From positions 27,750,740-27,814,739 of the forward strand of contig CAIIXF020000009.1 of assembly GCA_903813345.2 (NCBI GenBank): a stretch of DNA of 64,000 bases, in the 5' to 3' direction. The number at the start of each line of letters is the position of its first letter. The first letter of the stretch is position 1. Positions 13,936 through 27,482 of the stretch are shown here, one piece after another. This stretch comes from Owenia fusiformis (taxonomy: Eukaryota; Annelida; Polychaeta; Sabellida; Oweniidae). Position numbers and translations under genes: made by a program. Under the pieces are notes generated by a model. The model made no database searches. It had not been told where the DNA came from and saw only the letters and a list, made by a program, of their open reading frames with translations.

Positions 13936-14172
13936 CAGTTGGGGACATAAATAAATGACAGGTGGATTTGCTGAAGTGAGGATTTCCCATGTTAAAAATA
14001 AGAGAATTTACAAGAGGCCATACATCAGTGGATGAGATTATACAAAATGTAAAATATACAAATTTTAAGGGATATATATCTAGACAATATTGGAAATTAT
14101 GGGCTTTCAGACCACCATAATTAGGAAATGGTGATCGAAAATCGACCTGTCATTTATTTTTGTCCCCAACTG
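13936..14172. mobile_element. Mariner-like MITE with long near-perfect inverted ends
   Basis: Ends CAGTTGGGGACATAAATAAA and its inverted counterpart (CAGTTGGGGACAAAAATAAA) continue for about 35 bp with three mismatches, flanked by TA on both sides. 237 bp, non-coding. An interior-only relative lies at about 32842-33030. Confidence 0.75.
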
Positions 14173-14389
14173 TACCTGGAAACTATACAACTCAAGGTTG
14201 GGACAGTTGACCATAGAATCAATGGGAGACTAATTATTTACATCTGATGAATTTTATCTTTGTGTATGTTTACAATATGAGCAATATCCACCTCAAATAT
14301 GTAGGCAAGGATGTAATACCCTCATCAATATTGCTATGTTATATAATCAATATTTAACCACAATATTTTGGCCAGGTGAACTTTTAGCC

Positions 14390-14707
14390 TACCCTTTGCA
14401 TTCGTTCAACTTCACTTCTTAAAAGAGAGCTTCGTCTTTGCTCTTTCAGTTAACAATAAATCTCTGAACCCACCAGGCCAATCAGAATACACCGTCGAAA
14501 TATGGATGAATTTCTATGATCATTTCCTCTGACGTCATTGTTTAATTAATGACCAAGCATCTAGCATGTGTTCCTTCCAGCTTACTGGTTGGTTGACAGA
14601 TCCGGACTGTCACGGGCATAGGTCATGGGGGCAGGGCTACTAAACCATAATATAGTCTATAGTACTAGGCAGAGGATAGTTTATAACTAGACTGCATGTG
14701 CAGGGTA
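14390..14707 (-). mobile_element. Mutator-like MITE, copy 1 (9-bp target duplication)
   Basis: A 318-bp element bounded by TACCCT and AGGGTA and flanked by the exact 9-bp duplication CTTTTAGCC (14381-14389 and 14708-14716). It is inverted relative to the 17.3- and 34.6-kb copies. The interior carries AAGAGAGCTTCGTCTT and CTATAGTACTAGGCAGAG blocks. No coding capacity. The 9-bp duplication suggests the Mutator superfamily by inference. Confidence 0.8.
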
Positions 14708-17342
14708 CTTTTAGCCCTTTCTACTACTTAGATTTACATTGTATAACTGCCTTTCCTGAAGATTTGTACTATATTATAATATATAACGTTTGTACCAAAA
14801 TATAGCTAAATCATGTTTAACTTAATTTGCACAACATTCACTCTACACAGAGCATGCCTCTACACCATTTTTCAATCTTTAACACAGTGTCTGGGCCAGG
14901 GGACAAAAGGGAGACAAGCAACAGACAATAATGGTTTGAAACAAATGATTATTGAGGTTTTACACAGGCAAAATTCCTTCATTTTGACAAAAAGCTTTGT
15001 AACGAAGCAATTCAACCCTGACCGAGAAGGATGGTTTAACATCATATACTGCAAATAATATACTTAATGATTTATATATTCTTGTATTTTTGTCAAAATG
15101 CTACATTAGGAAGCAATTAAACCCTATTATGTAACAGGCACAATTGACAGTCTACTTGATGATTTATACAGGTCTCAGGTTTAACTGCAATTTGTTATGT
15201 AATGTATCCTACTTATTACCTCTAGAACAGCTGCACTGAGTATCTAGTCATCTGATTTGATATATAGGAATAATATGAGACTATGTGAAGTACTGCATTA
15301 TCATTACTTATCTCAAGAAAGACAAAATAAAATTAATTTCACTTAGCAAAACTGAATTGAATTGATCGTATTTGCACATTTTGGAGATAACAATTAACAG
15401 GCATATACATATACAGACTCTAACTGCGTATTGAATTATACCAAACAAACTCTCTCATGTTTCTATACCAACTTGTCATTGATTTCAAACATTCCTTTTA
15501 TAAATATACCACTGGAATAACAAAAATAAATAAATAAAAAGAATAAATTTTGATTTTAAAAGGATACTTAAGTTTCAACCTGTATTCCAGTATATCTGAA
15601 ATAGGTCCAGGTTACATATAGATACAATACTTACAAATTAGTTTAAATGTGTACATTTCTGATAAGCCCAGTTCAATATTTAAACCTCTTGATAAGTTTA
15701 TCTATAATTTCACCGAACTTTGCCCTTTATTTATTTGATCTATATATGTTTCACATAGACCAGCCATCAAAATATTTATAACCTCAGCATACTCAAGGTA
15801 CAAGACTAAAACCCCAAACCAGAAAAACTGATTACAGCAAAAACAGCTTGTAAATAAAGAAAATCAGTTGAGCCAAGGTCAAACCAGATGTCTTTAGAAT
15901 TCACTTCCAGGATCAATATTACTCTCAAAGACATCCCTAAAAAGGGCCTCCTATAATATAACTCAACATGCACCATTTCAATTGATAATCATTATAAAAT
16001 GAATATTCTATATAAACTAACTTTCTATTGTGTGTGACCTAAACAAAACCAGTCAAGTAAAAAGCAATGGTGAATATAGACTTCTAAACATATTAGTCTA
16101 CTAATCAGATATAGCAACCCAATATTATTCTCTATAAGATAGCGGCCATTTTGAATTTCTAATACAGTGAGTAGGTCAAATGAAATTGCTAAGTAATTCT
16201 TCAATGCAACACCTAAATATTATTGATTGACAATATATAATAAAAGAATTTCAAGGGGAATATTTGGTTACTACTTCAATGAAATTATAAAGCTTTTAAA
16301 AGGCACAAATCTACCATAAGTACGCAATTCAGTTGACCTTTACAGTTGTTTAGAGATCTAAACCCATACCGAGTGCATATATTTTCTGACATACAGCCAA
16401 TGATTTGATAAAATAACCTTCAAGAAAATAAGATGCAGCCCAATGCAAATATTCTGGAAACTTCTACATACTGACAGTGTTATAACTATAACGCAACATA
16501 TTGATAAACATTTGCAAATATAGGCTAAAAATAGGCGACATACCTGTAGTGAAACCTGAGCAGTGGGCTAAAGCACTTCGTAGTCTGATTAAATAGAGTA
16601 TTAGTCCTATATATATAATTACTGCACTATATATACTAACTAGGTGTCCACAATATAAGGGACATTGTTATCTCCATTTTGATTGTTTTATGTATTGCTA
16701 GCTGCCATGTAAGCTACCCTCCCATTTTCAGCATTGGGAGAGATAGCCTTCTTCATGAAATCTGTCTGTATTCACTGTATTCCAGTATTCATAAACTCCA
16801 CTGAGCATGCTCGGAGGTCACGTGATCCTATCAATATGGATGGGGAAGCCTGGCTGATAACACAGCCTACAAAAACACTGGTAAAGTGCTCAGCTATGAC
16901 TCTAAAGTTTTTTTCTACTAAACAAGCTAAATAAGCTTTGATTTGTAGTCCTTTTGTAAGCTAGCCCCAGGAGGCCTGAACCTATATACAAGTTCAAGAA
17001 AAGGCCATGTATTGATTTTTCTGAAGTGAACGAATTATATATAGATTCTTTTCAACTATATCCAGCTAAGCTCCTAACTAGTGTTACAGTCCAATATAGT
17101 GAGTTAAACAAGGATAATATCTGATTGCTATTAACGACTCCCAATATCCATACATCACTAGACTTACAATGGAAATGGACAAGAAAGACAATCAAAGATA
17201 TATCTCTTGTTATTATAAAATTTTGCTTGTGCCAATACCTTCATTTAGTCCCTGAAAGCATACGAAATTAACCACTTTCTAACAAAATTGTATCATGCTA
17301 TCTCCCTCCCTTATATATATAATAACAATTCTAATACGGCAC

Positions 17343-17720
17343 TACCCTGCGTGCAGAGTCTAGTTAAACTACACTCTGCCTAGTAGAGACCATATTACAG
17401 TTTAGTAGCCCCGCCCCGACGACGAGTATCGGTGACAGTTTGGGTAATAAATCACTTTTGACCTACGCGCTGACCTTCCTTCCACCAGTCAGTGAGCTTG
17501 AAGAAACATACCCTAAATGCGTTCTGATTAAATATGCATATGCCATTGGTCAATTCCGGGCTCAACGATGACGTCAGAAGGAATGACCATATATATAACG
17601 TCGGTCAAATTTGGCCGATGAACACTGATTGGCGCGGTGAGTTCACAGGTTTATTTTAGTTTGAAAGAGTGAAGACGAAGCTCTCTTTTAAGAAGTGAAG
17701 TCAAACGAATACAAAGGGTA
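17343..17720 (+). mobile_element. Mutator-like MITE, copy 2 (9-bp target duplication)
   Basis: A 378-bp element bounded by TACCCTGCGTGCAGAG and GCATTCGT-like sequence ending AAAGGGTA. The exact 9-bp duplication ATACGGCAC lies at 17334-17342 and 17721-17729. It is highly similar over its length to the 34.6-kb copy (for example GGGCTCAACGATGACGTCAG, with a CRE-like TGACGTCA core). Confidence 0.85.
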
Positions 17721-18966
17721 ATACGGCACCTTAAAAACTAATTACATTCATAGGCAAACACTGCACAATGAAACACAAAAACAGAGATAATGGTTAACAC
17801 TATGCACATATTACATTGTTATGTTAACAAAAACTAATTATTACCTAGGTCGATAGGCTGATATGAGAATATAAGAGCATAATTACACAAGCAACTCAAG
17901 TTAAAACGTATATACTCTCAAGTACTTAAACTTCCCCATGGATAAAACTTAACCTTCTATGTTTAGAATATATTACAAAAGTAGTCTGGTTTCAAATCAT
18001 TCAACCCCCCCCCCTCCCCCCATAAACCTTATCCCTGGATGTGGAATAGATAAAAGGGGGGGGGGGTCAGGAGACTTGACACAAGACTAAGTTGAATTTA
18101 TCTCCCCACCATTAAAGCAAGTAGGGCGCAGCACCTACCTGTGATTTTAAAAATAGACCTGCAAATCCATTTGCACAAAAAAAAAATATGAAAATGTGTA
18201 CATTTTAACCAATTTTGGTCTGAATTGTGGAAATGACAATTTTGCTCCCACTTGAGAAAAAATTCTGATGGGAACACTGAGGACATTTAGCTGAGAAATA
18301 GTAAGATTTAAACAAATTAGGTTTACAGTTGTACATTAACACATGCACTTTGTTCTATGTGCCTTGATAAGATTCTATATTAAAATACATACATGTATGA
18401 AAGTACCTGATAAAAACCAATTAAAAATCATGTACAGTGCAAATCAATGATCAAAGATAATAAAACTGTAACACTCATGTAAAATAAAGAGCAGCAACCT
18501 GGTGTTTATGGATCAACATATAAACAATCAACAGTTGGTAATTCTTATTTTCAGTTCAAAAACTGACTTAAAATGATTTTTCAAATTTCAAAATGAAAAC
18601 CGAAAGGCATTCACATTAAGAATATTGCACTTGACAACCCCTTTAATATTTCACTCACCTAATTTTCTACTTCCCCAACTAAGAGATAAAAAAACAGAAA
18701 TCGAAAGGTAAAAACATGTCTTCATCTCTTCCAGAACTAACTAGCAGATTTTCATTCTGGTCATCAACTTCCAGCAATAACATAACTTGATGAACTGACC
18801 AGTTATTACATATGTGATGACAACTTAAGGAAACTAGCTATCCTAAAACACTGTTCATTACATCATCCATGACGTCAAAATGAAACAAGTTGTTGATATT
18901 CACACATTTTCATTTTGAAACAATCCTTTACGTCCTCATATCAAAGAACAATTATTGCAGACTCGT

Positions 18967-19183
18967 CCTAAGGAGGTTTGGTGGCCATGATTCAAACTTG
19001 ATCCTCCGCTGCCTGACATGGACCAATTTGGTGACAATTTATTTAGAATATCTTCAAGACTAGCACCACTAGGGCAGTTTCAATGTTACCATTACACCCG
19101 TCATGTTCATTTCCCAATATTAAGTACTTGGTTCAAAGCAATGGGGGATCAAGTTTGAATCAAGGCTGGCAATCCTCCTTAGG
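18967..19183. mobile_element. Fold-back MITE of the AAGGAGGATTGG family
   Basis: Arms start CCTAAGGAGG on both ends (inverted) and share GATTCAAACTTGATCC about 25 bp in. The flanks ACTCGT and ACTCTT resemble an imperfect target duplication. Confidence 0.65.
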
Positions 19184-19911
19184 ACTCTTCCTTGGTTGAA
19201 AAATCATTCTAGCCTATTTCATTCCAAAATTAACCCTTCAACAAAATATCTGAATAATAATGTGAATATCATCATCTTTCCTGAACCCCCACCCTGCTAG
19301 AGTATTTCATGTTCAATTGGACAGACAGACATTGCCAGGGTATATATGCTGGTTGTGTATTGAAACAAGAGAACATATTTGCATATTGATCATTGATCTA
19401 GCATCCTTGTATTACAATCTACTTGTCCCAGGTATGAAATGATGCTCTTAGCACATTTCCCCTCTAAAGTGATATGAACGGGTAGAAGATGCAAAGACGG
19501 TGTGTGTGATATATGGGAGGATATTAGGAAGGATGTAATAAAAACAGATCCACAATATTTCAAATGCCATGAAAAATTTTCCTTGTGTTGAATAAAGTGT
19601 TGTTAACAGACAAGACTGAATATTATATTGGAAGGGATGTTTTTACACCTGAATACCATGGTAACTGATGGTAACATTCAGCAAAATGTCATCTAATCAG
19701 CAAACACTAGAAAATGTCACAATGGCAAAACAACTGCATTAATACCTTGAGATCAACCTTCCTTTCATAATGGGGTTGGGGAGGGGGCCAAAGGGTGAAA
19801 GACTTTATTGTCATATGTGACTAATGTATCATGTAACTGATATAAATTGTCAATAAAAGATATAATAATATACTTGTTTTACTCATGATTTAATTAAGAA
19901 ATATAGATGGA

Positions 19912-20056
19912 AGAGCAGGGGTAATATCGTCGAATACACCCCGCAGGACTAGGCACAAACGTTTTCTGTACCCCCGAACGACCAAAGGGAGTGAGGGGTT
20001 TGGAAGCTTTTTTGCCGAGCCCTAAGGGTTGTATTCAATGATATTACACCTGCTCT
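19912..20056. mobile_element. Small inverted-repeat element
   Basis: Ends AGAGCAGGGGTAATATC and, inverted, AGAGCAGGTGTAATATC, continuing into GAATACA on both sides. About 145 bp, non-coding. No clear flanking duplication. Confidence 0.55.
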
Positions 20057-21436
20057 GAGGTCTTTATTACGATTCCAACATGAAAACTCACCAAAATGTT
20101 TCGAATATTCATTTTGGTCCGCCATTACTACGACCCGCTGTTATGCCGTCACACGTTACTCGTATTATCAGGGGTATTGCTCGCGAATATGCCTCGGGTA
20201 AAATGTTGACTTTGTTCACAGTTTATAGAATGCGCGAATACAGTCATGTTCAAATAGTTTCTTTAAACTTGCTTCACAAACTGCCCTACCATTGATGAGA
20301 TATTTGAAGTTGGGTAACTATGACATGTATGCCTGAGTCCCGCCAATGTAAAGAACAAAGACATATTCCAAACCATTAGTTACCCAACTGATGTATTACA
20401 TATACTTTTATTGTCATGGCTACGGTGTATTAATGATTTCACACATCTGCATGCAATGAGATTTTGAGAGGAATGAAACACAATGTTGTCACGGTAATAA
20501 ATGAACGCAAGTAATAAATATATCATTCAAATATTTACAGATTGAATACCAACAAAATCAACACTTTTCAGCTATCACATTAAACAAAATATACAAGAAA
20601 AATGAAAGAAAGATGAACAGATACTGCATGAATAAAGAATGAGATATTTGGTTATCAATTTCCTGAGTATAAGTTATGATTTCAACAAGGCTAAATAGCA
20701 CGAGGATGCAACTATACAAAAGATTCACAGGAGTGTGACAGCATAACTATCATCAAAGTCACTTTAATCATTAATCAGACTGACTACTGGACTATATACA
20801 TTACATATATAGAAAACAACTCTTTATATGGAACAGTTTTCAATGTACACATCAGGTTAATGAAACGACTCTGGAAGGAACCTAGTCTATAGAGAACTCA
20901 GTCTGTGAGAACACCTGTCTAAGAGGTTTAGTTCTGGCCAGTATAAATATGTTCCATAAACTGATTTCACTGTATATCCTTAGTATAATACTAGATGTTT
21001 CTATAATGAAATAACAAGATGGGTGTTTTAAAATATGCTGATGTAGTGAAGAATCAAAAATATGTGCACAATGCTACTTGTTACAAAATTATATAGAAAT
21101 ACAAGAAAATCAATCACACCATTCTATTCAAAGGAAATTATAAAGGAAAAGGCAATATCACCTTGACATTTCAAACAGTTGTTTACTAAATTCTCCTCAA
21201 AGCATATCATAGTATGATAAGTAAATTGCTGAAAGAAGCATATACCATTTCTATACAAGCCTTGATGGTGCGTGACATAATGAGTCGATAACCTGAATTA
21301 GCGCACGAAAGGATAAACTATTTAGTCATACAGGTACTGCCATCTATTAAACATATCATTTAAGGAAAAACATGGATTCATTACATATCACTAATCAAGC
21401 CATAGAGATAAGTCTAGTGGTAGGAGTAGTAGGGAT

Positions 21437-22169
21437 TAGGGCTGTGCCGGAACCGGTTCGGACGGTTCGGAATCGGAACCGGAACTTGGTCTCACGGAAT
21501 CGGAACTTTCGGAACCCCTTTTGGTTCACAAATGAAAATAATTATGTATGAGTGAGTTCGACGGCGATCATGACGATATCGTCGTCCAAGTTTGTCAGGT
21601 TAACACTTACCTTTCCTGTCAAGCAAGTTTGAATGTTTTTACGAAAGAAATAGACTCTAAAATCTGTAAAAAGAGAGAAAATTCGATCTTTTTTCTACTT
21701 GTTTTCACTTCCGGCTGCTCTGACCATAATGCGCATGCGTAATTGAAAAAGTTTTGAAACGAAATCAACGAAATTGAAAAACTGTGAAACCCAAGGAGGA
21801 TTGGGTCCCAGAATGCAACATCGATGCTCTCTCGATGTTCTTGATGTCTTGATTACAAAATTTGAATTCAAACTGCTTTTTCGTTTGAAAGTAAGACCAA
21901 AATTAACGATTCAAATGTTAAAGTGAACAAAATGGCGGCAGTTTGAATTCGAATTTTGTAATCATGACATCAAGAACATCGAGAGAGCATCGATGTTGCA
22001 TTCTTGGACCCAATCCTCCTTGTTTGAAACCTAAATGAAAGTATTTATATTAGAAACTGTTGATAACTAAATCCGAAACCCTTCGGAACATGATGTTAAA
22101 ATTCCGAATTCCGGTATTTTAACAAAAGTCCGCGGTTCGGACCGATTCCGGTCGAATGGCACGGCCCTA
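21437..22169. mobile_element. hAT-like element, 8-bp target duplication, with nested fold-back
   Basis: 733 bp between TAGGGCTGTGCC and GGCACGGCCCTA. The exact 8-bp duplication GTAGGGAT lies at 21429-21436 and 22170-22177. Subterminal GGTTCGGA/TCCGAACC words repeat on both sides. It encloses the fold-back at 21791-22022. No transposase frame. Confidence 0.8.
21791..22022. mobile_element. Fold-back MITE of the AAGGAGGATTGG family, nested
   Basis: Two inverted arms of roughly 95-110 bp begin CCAAGGAGGATTGGGTCC and share CATCGATGCTCTCTCGATGT. It lies inside the 21437-22169 element. Relatives are at 18967, 39137 and 43133. Confidence 0.7.
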
Positions 22170-22891
22170 GTAGGGATTATTCTAGACTAGAAACTTTTTC
22201 TTTTTGCATTTTTGAAGTCTCTACATTTTTAGATACCTCATCATGTATACATAAAATAAAATATTAGAAAAGTGCAAAATTCTACAGTTGAGCATTTTTT
22301 ATAAAAAGGCACTGAAATTATGTAATACTCATTTCAGAAGTGGGCATAACACAGTTAATCAGAAAATATTTAAACTTCGCTCATCCCATTCTCTTATTTC
22401 ATTGGTTGAAAGAAAAGTATACGGTAAAAAGCCGAACACTGAATATATTGAGATTGACAAAATTCAAGGCTGTCAGATTAAATAGATCCATGACACAAAT
22501 GAGGAAAAAAGCCACAATTAGAGCTTACACCCTTATAACTTCCTACCCCAACTTCACAAAGTTCATTTCTATATAACTTGACTATAATTAACACACAGAG
22601 GATATACATGTATAGTATAAAGTCACACAAATGAAAATATGCATTTTTTGCAAATGAAAATTGGTTAAAATACCACTTTCACTTTCTTTATATTCATTAT
22701 GACAGGCCCCAAACCAATCTTCAAAATTGAGGATGATTCATGAGTCAGTAGATCAATTCAGCCAAAAACTGAACATACAAATCTGGGTTTCTCATCCCAG
22801 CATCAACATTTTGCTTCAATTTGCATCGAAATGGCTTGAATCAAAACAGGGAAGCATTAGAGCATCCTGTTGATAATTCAAAAAAAATTAG

Positions 22892-25800
22892 TACCATGGG
22901 TACTGGGCTCACATGGTCACATTTTTTGCTGATTTTTTGTTACAAAATTATTTCAAGCCATCTGTCTCTCAGTCAATTAAAATGGCTGAAAAAAAACGGA
23001 TATAATTTTTTGCCAATAATTTGTAACAAAATTATTTCATACAACTACTCTTTACAGTGACATGGCTTTTTGCAATGCAAGACACCTGAAATTATTTGTA
23101 AAGCTAGGAAATGGGCCAAAATTGAATTTCGCGAGACAAAAATGGCGACCATTTTGAAATCAGGCAAGCTTTTAAACCAGGAGTCATAGGGGAGTTTTTT
23201 GTATTAATGTTGAACAAAAATAACTTGAAACTGGAATCCTATCGACAGAGGTTTTAAGCAAATGGTCCAAAAGAGGATTTTGCGAGACAGATGGACATAT
23301 CAATGTTAACTAAAATGGCTGAAAATAAAAAAAACGGATATAATATTTTGCTGATTTTTTGTAACAAAATTATTTCATACAACTACCTTTTACAGTGACA
23401 TGGCTTTTTACAATGCAGGACAGCTGAAATTATTTGTAAAGCTAGGAAATGGGCAAAAAGTGAATTTCGCGAAACAAGAATGGCAACCATTTTGAAAATA
23501 GGCGAGCTTTTGAACCAAGAGTCATAGGAGAGTTTTTTGTATTGATGTTGAACAAAATTAACTTAAAATGGGAATCCTATCGACAGAGGGTTTAAGGTAA
23601 ATGGTCCAAAAGTGGATTTTGCGAGACAGATGGACAAATCAATGTTAACTACAAGAACACAAATGTGTACAAAATGTCCCCACCAATGGGTGATCCCATC
23701 AAATGGTTATCCTGTAAATGAGTAGACAAGACTTTACCAACACAATTTTAATTGATCCGTCACACAGTTAACTAGAAAACATGTAAACAAGATTTTAGGA
23801 TGGAAAATCCTAAATGGCTGCCTTGACATTTACCCAGAATGTCAAAAAACTAATCTGTTTCTAGATTTTCATACTAAGTATCATCCCTGAAAATATGACA
23901 TTGATCTACCAAATGGTTCACCTGAAAACGCGTAGACAAGACTTTACAGACAAGATTTTAGGACAGAAAATCCAAAATGGCTGCCATGACATTTACACAG
24001 AATGCCAAAAACACTGATCAGATGTAGATTTTCACACTAAGAATCATCCCTGAAAATTTGAAATTGATCTACCAAACGGTTCACCTAAAAACGTGTAGAC
24101 AAGACTTTACAGGCAAGATTTTAAGACGGAAAATCCAAAATGGCTGCCTTGACATTTATCCAGAATGCCAAAAAAGTAATCAGATCTAGATTTTCATACT
24201 AAGAATCATCCCTAAAAATTTGAAATTGATCTACAGAACGGTTCACCTGGAAATGCATAGACAAGACTTTACAGACAAGATTTTAGGACAGAAAATACAA
24301 AATGGCTGCCTTGACATTTGCCCAGAATGCCAAAAAACTAATCAGTTCTACATTTTCATACTAAGAATCATCTCTGAAAATTTTAAATTGATCTACCAAA
24401 CGGTTCACCTGAAAACGCGTAGACAAGACTTTACAGACAAGATTTTAGGACGGAAAATCCAAAATGGCTGCCTTGACATTTACCCAGAATGCCAAAAAAC
24501 AAATCAGATCTAGATTTTTATACTAAGAATCATCCCTGAAAATTTTAAATTGATCCACCAAACGGTTCACCTGAAAACATGTAGACATGACTTCACAGAC
24601 AAGATTTTAGGACGGAAAAATCCAAAATGGCCGACAATAAAAAAGTGATTATGTGTTTTTGCTGATTTCTTCTTACAAAATTATCACATATTACTACTGT
24701 TAACAATAACATAGGCTTTTACAACAAAGTAGATCTGAAATTATTTATAAAGCTACTAAATAGTTAAAGTATGAAAACTCAAAAACACCATTCAATATGA
24801 TACAAAGTATTATCGTGCGCTAACTTTTCTTAAGACATTCAAAATGGCTGACATGACTGAGCTAACAGGTCCAAAACCTAATCAGATCTAGAATGAAGTG
24901 AGCTGAACAAGATGTTAAAGTTTTAAAAGCAACTGTGAAGCCGTTTTTCTTAAAGTTTGCAGACAAGGATTTTAGCATTTGACTTCAAAATGGCCGACAG
25001 GAAGTAGGTATCGAGTTAAAAATTTTTCATCCACATCTGTATGCACTCATAAGTTATCCCTGAAAATTTGAAGGTGATATCTGTAGCAGTTTTGGAGAAA
25101 ACTCCCGGACGTACGGACAGACGGACGGACACACGGACGGACGGACGGACGTACGGACGGACAGACGGACGCGCCTAGGCCGACAATATGGCCCCACACT
25201 ATGTGGTGGGGACATAAAAATGGCTGAAAATAAATAAATGGATATAATTTTTCGCTGATTTTTCGTAACAAAATTATTTCATACATCTACTCTTTACATT
25301 GACATGGATTTTTACAATGTAGGACACTTGAAATTATTTGTAAAGCTAGGAAATGGGTCAAAAGTGAATTTCGCGAGACAAAAATGGCGGCCATTTTGAA
25401 AATAGGCGAGCTTTTAAACCAGGAGTCATAGGGGAGTTTTCTGAATTGATGTTGAACAGAAATAACTTAAAACAGGAATCCTATCGACAGAGGTTTTAAA
25501 ACGTGCCACAGAAAGTGGATTTCGCGAGTCAGATAGACAAATCAATGTTAACTAAAATGGCTGAAAATAAAAAAATGGATACAATTTTTCGCTGATTTTT
25601 TGTAACAAAATTATTTCATATATCTACCCTTTACATTGACATGGATTTTTACAATGTAGGATACCTGAAATTATTTGTAAAGCTAGGAAATGGGTCAAAA
25701 GTGAATTTCGCGAGACAAAAGTGACGGCCATTTTGAAAATAGCCGAGCTTTTGAACCAAGAGTCATAGGAGAGTTTTTTGTATTGATGTTGAACAAAAAT

Positions 25801-26616
25801 AACTTAAAATGGGAATCCTATCGACAGAGAGTTAAAGGTAAATGGTCCAAAAGTGAATTTTGCGAGACAGATGGACAAATCAATGTTAACTAAAATGGCT
25901 GAAAATAAATAAATGGATATAATTTTTCGCTGATTTTTCGTAACAAAATTATTTCATACATCTACTCTTTACTTTGCAATGGACTTCTACAATGTAGGAC
26001 ACTTGAAATTATTTGTAAAGCTAGGAAATGGGTCAAAAGTGAATTTCGCGAGACAAAAATGGCGGCCATTTTGGATTAGGCGAGCTTTTGAACCAGGAGT
26101 CATAGGGGAGTTTTCTGAATTCATGTTGAACAGAAATAACTTAAAACAGGAATCCTATCGACAGAGGTTTTAAAACGTGCCACTGTTATTGACAGAAAGT
26201 GGATTTCGCGAGTCAGATAGACAAATCAATGTTAACTAAAATGGCTGAAAATAAAAAAATGGATACAATTTTTCGCTGATTTTTTGTAACAAAATTATTT
26301 CATATATCTAATCTTTACATTGACGGACACCTGAAATTATTTGTAAAGCTAGGAAATGAGCCAAAAGTGAATTTCGCGAGACAAAAGTGACGGCCATTTT
26401 GAAAATAGGCAAGCTTTTGAACCAGGAGTCATAGGGGGGTTTTCTGTATTGATGTTGAACAGAAATAACTTAAAACAGGAATCCTATCTACAGAGGTTTT
26501 AAAACGTACCACTATTGTTGACGGACGGACAGACGGACGGACGGACGGACGGACGGACAGACAGACAGACAGACAGACGGACAAGTGAGCGATTGCAATA
26601 GCTCACCATGTGAGCT
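22892..26616. repeat. Composite array element, AAAATGGCTGAAAATAAA family (with nested insertion)
   Basis: The left end carries GGGCTCACATGGT and the right end, inverted, AGCTCACATGGT. Between them are about six modules of roughly 340 bp. Each has AAAATGGCTGAAAATAAA, TTTTTCGCTGATTTTTTGTA, GTGAATTTCGCGAGACAAAA and GTTAACTAAAATGG blocks. An (ACGG/ACAG)n run at about 26519-26580 precedes the right end. A second element (23652-25214) is inserted between modules. A further copy of the family is at 53.0-54.3 kb. Confidence 0.7.
23652..25214 (+). mobile_element. Composite non-autonomous element, TGTCCCCACCA family, copy 1 (nested)
   Basis: It starts CAAGAACACAAATGTGTAC and has TGTCCCCACCA near the left end and the inverted TGGTGGGGACA at the right end. 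The interior has about six direct repeats of some 163 bp (GGTTCACCTGAAAACG, then GACAAGATTTTAGGACGGAA and AAATGGCTGCCTTGACATTT). A unique part and an (ACGG)n run at 25105-25160 follow. Comparison with sibling modules shows that it interrupts GTTAACTAAAATGG, with TA on both sides. Confidence 0.7.
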
Positions 26617-26633
26617 AATAATTACATACAACC

Positions 26634-27482
26634 TAGGGCCGGAACGATTAGTCTAACTAGTTGGATACGACGAAAGTTGGGCTGATAGTCGACTTTGATT
26701 TGGAAAAATCGATCGTCGAAGACATATCCCCAGGAAAAATTGTGAAGAAAAGTTCATAAATAAACGTTCACTCACCTCATTTTTGTGATGTTGTTATGTA
26801 TTTTCCTTACTTATCCAGCCCAAAATGGATGTTTCTACTCTTCAAAACACTTCAAACATATGCTATAAACAGATTCACTTCTTTATTCGATACTAATTGA
26901 AGTTATTTAACTTTTAAAAAGTTTACTTTTAGCGATCAATTAAAGGCTGCTGAAGCACTTCATTTTTAATTGGCAAGAATATAGTCCCACACATTTATCA
27001 TTTTTATAATGTGCTATCATGCAATATGGGTATATGTGCCATCACAAATCGCAATGATCACCCGTGACCGTTAGGGTAAGGTATTCACATATGGGAGACT
27101 TCCCTTTTGAGTTTGACATTTTATTTAAATATTGCGCGAATTCAAACTAAGTAGTTCCGGTAACGGTCAAGGTCAGCGGAAGTAAATAGAAGAAGACTTT
27201 TATTTACAACAATGATAAATTCTAGTTGAATTATTGCATAAAACAACACAAATACACAATATAAACTTTAAAAACGATCGATTTATTATATTTGATACAT
27301 TGTTTATACAAGAAACAGAGTACTAGGAGAAACAAATCTGTAAATGCGGCAAAAACTGATGACAGATAAAGGAAATATTTTATTTTTATTTTTTCCGAAG
27401 CCAGGGGGCAACTAATCGATGACGACTCAACTAAGACACCTCAACTAGTCGACTCCAAAATTCATAGTTGGTTCCGGCCCTA
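26634..27482. mobile_element. hAT-like element, 8-bp target duplication
   Basis: 849 bp between TAGGGCCGGAAC and GTTCCGGCCCTA. The exact 8-bp duplication ATACAACC lies at 26626-26633 and 27483-27490. Subterminal regions carry CTAGTTGG/CAACTAGTCGA words. It begins only 17 bp after the right end of the composite array. Non-coding. Confidence 0.8.

Noticed and set aside
25047-25286. Minus-strand frame with SVRPSVRPSVRP repeats
   Set aside because: Translation of the (ACGG)n run of a composite element, not a gene. The same applies to 46579-46863.
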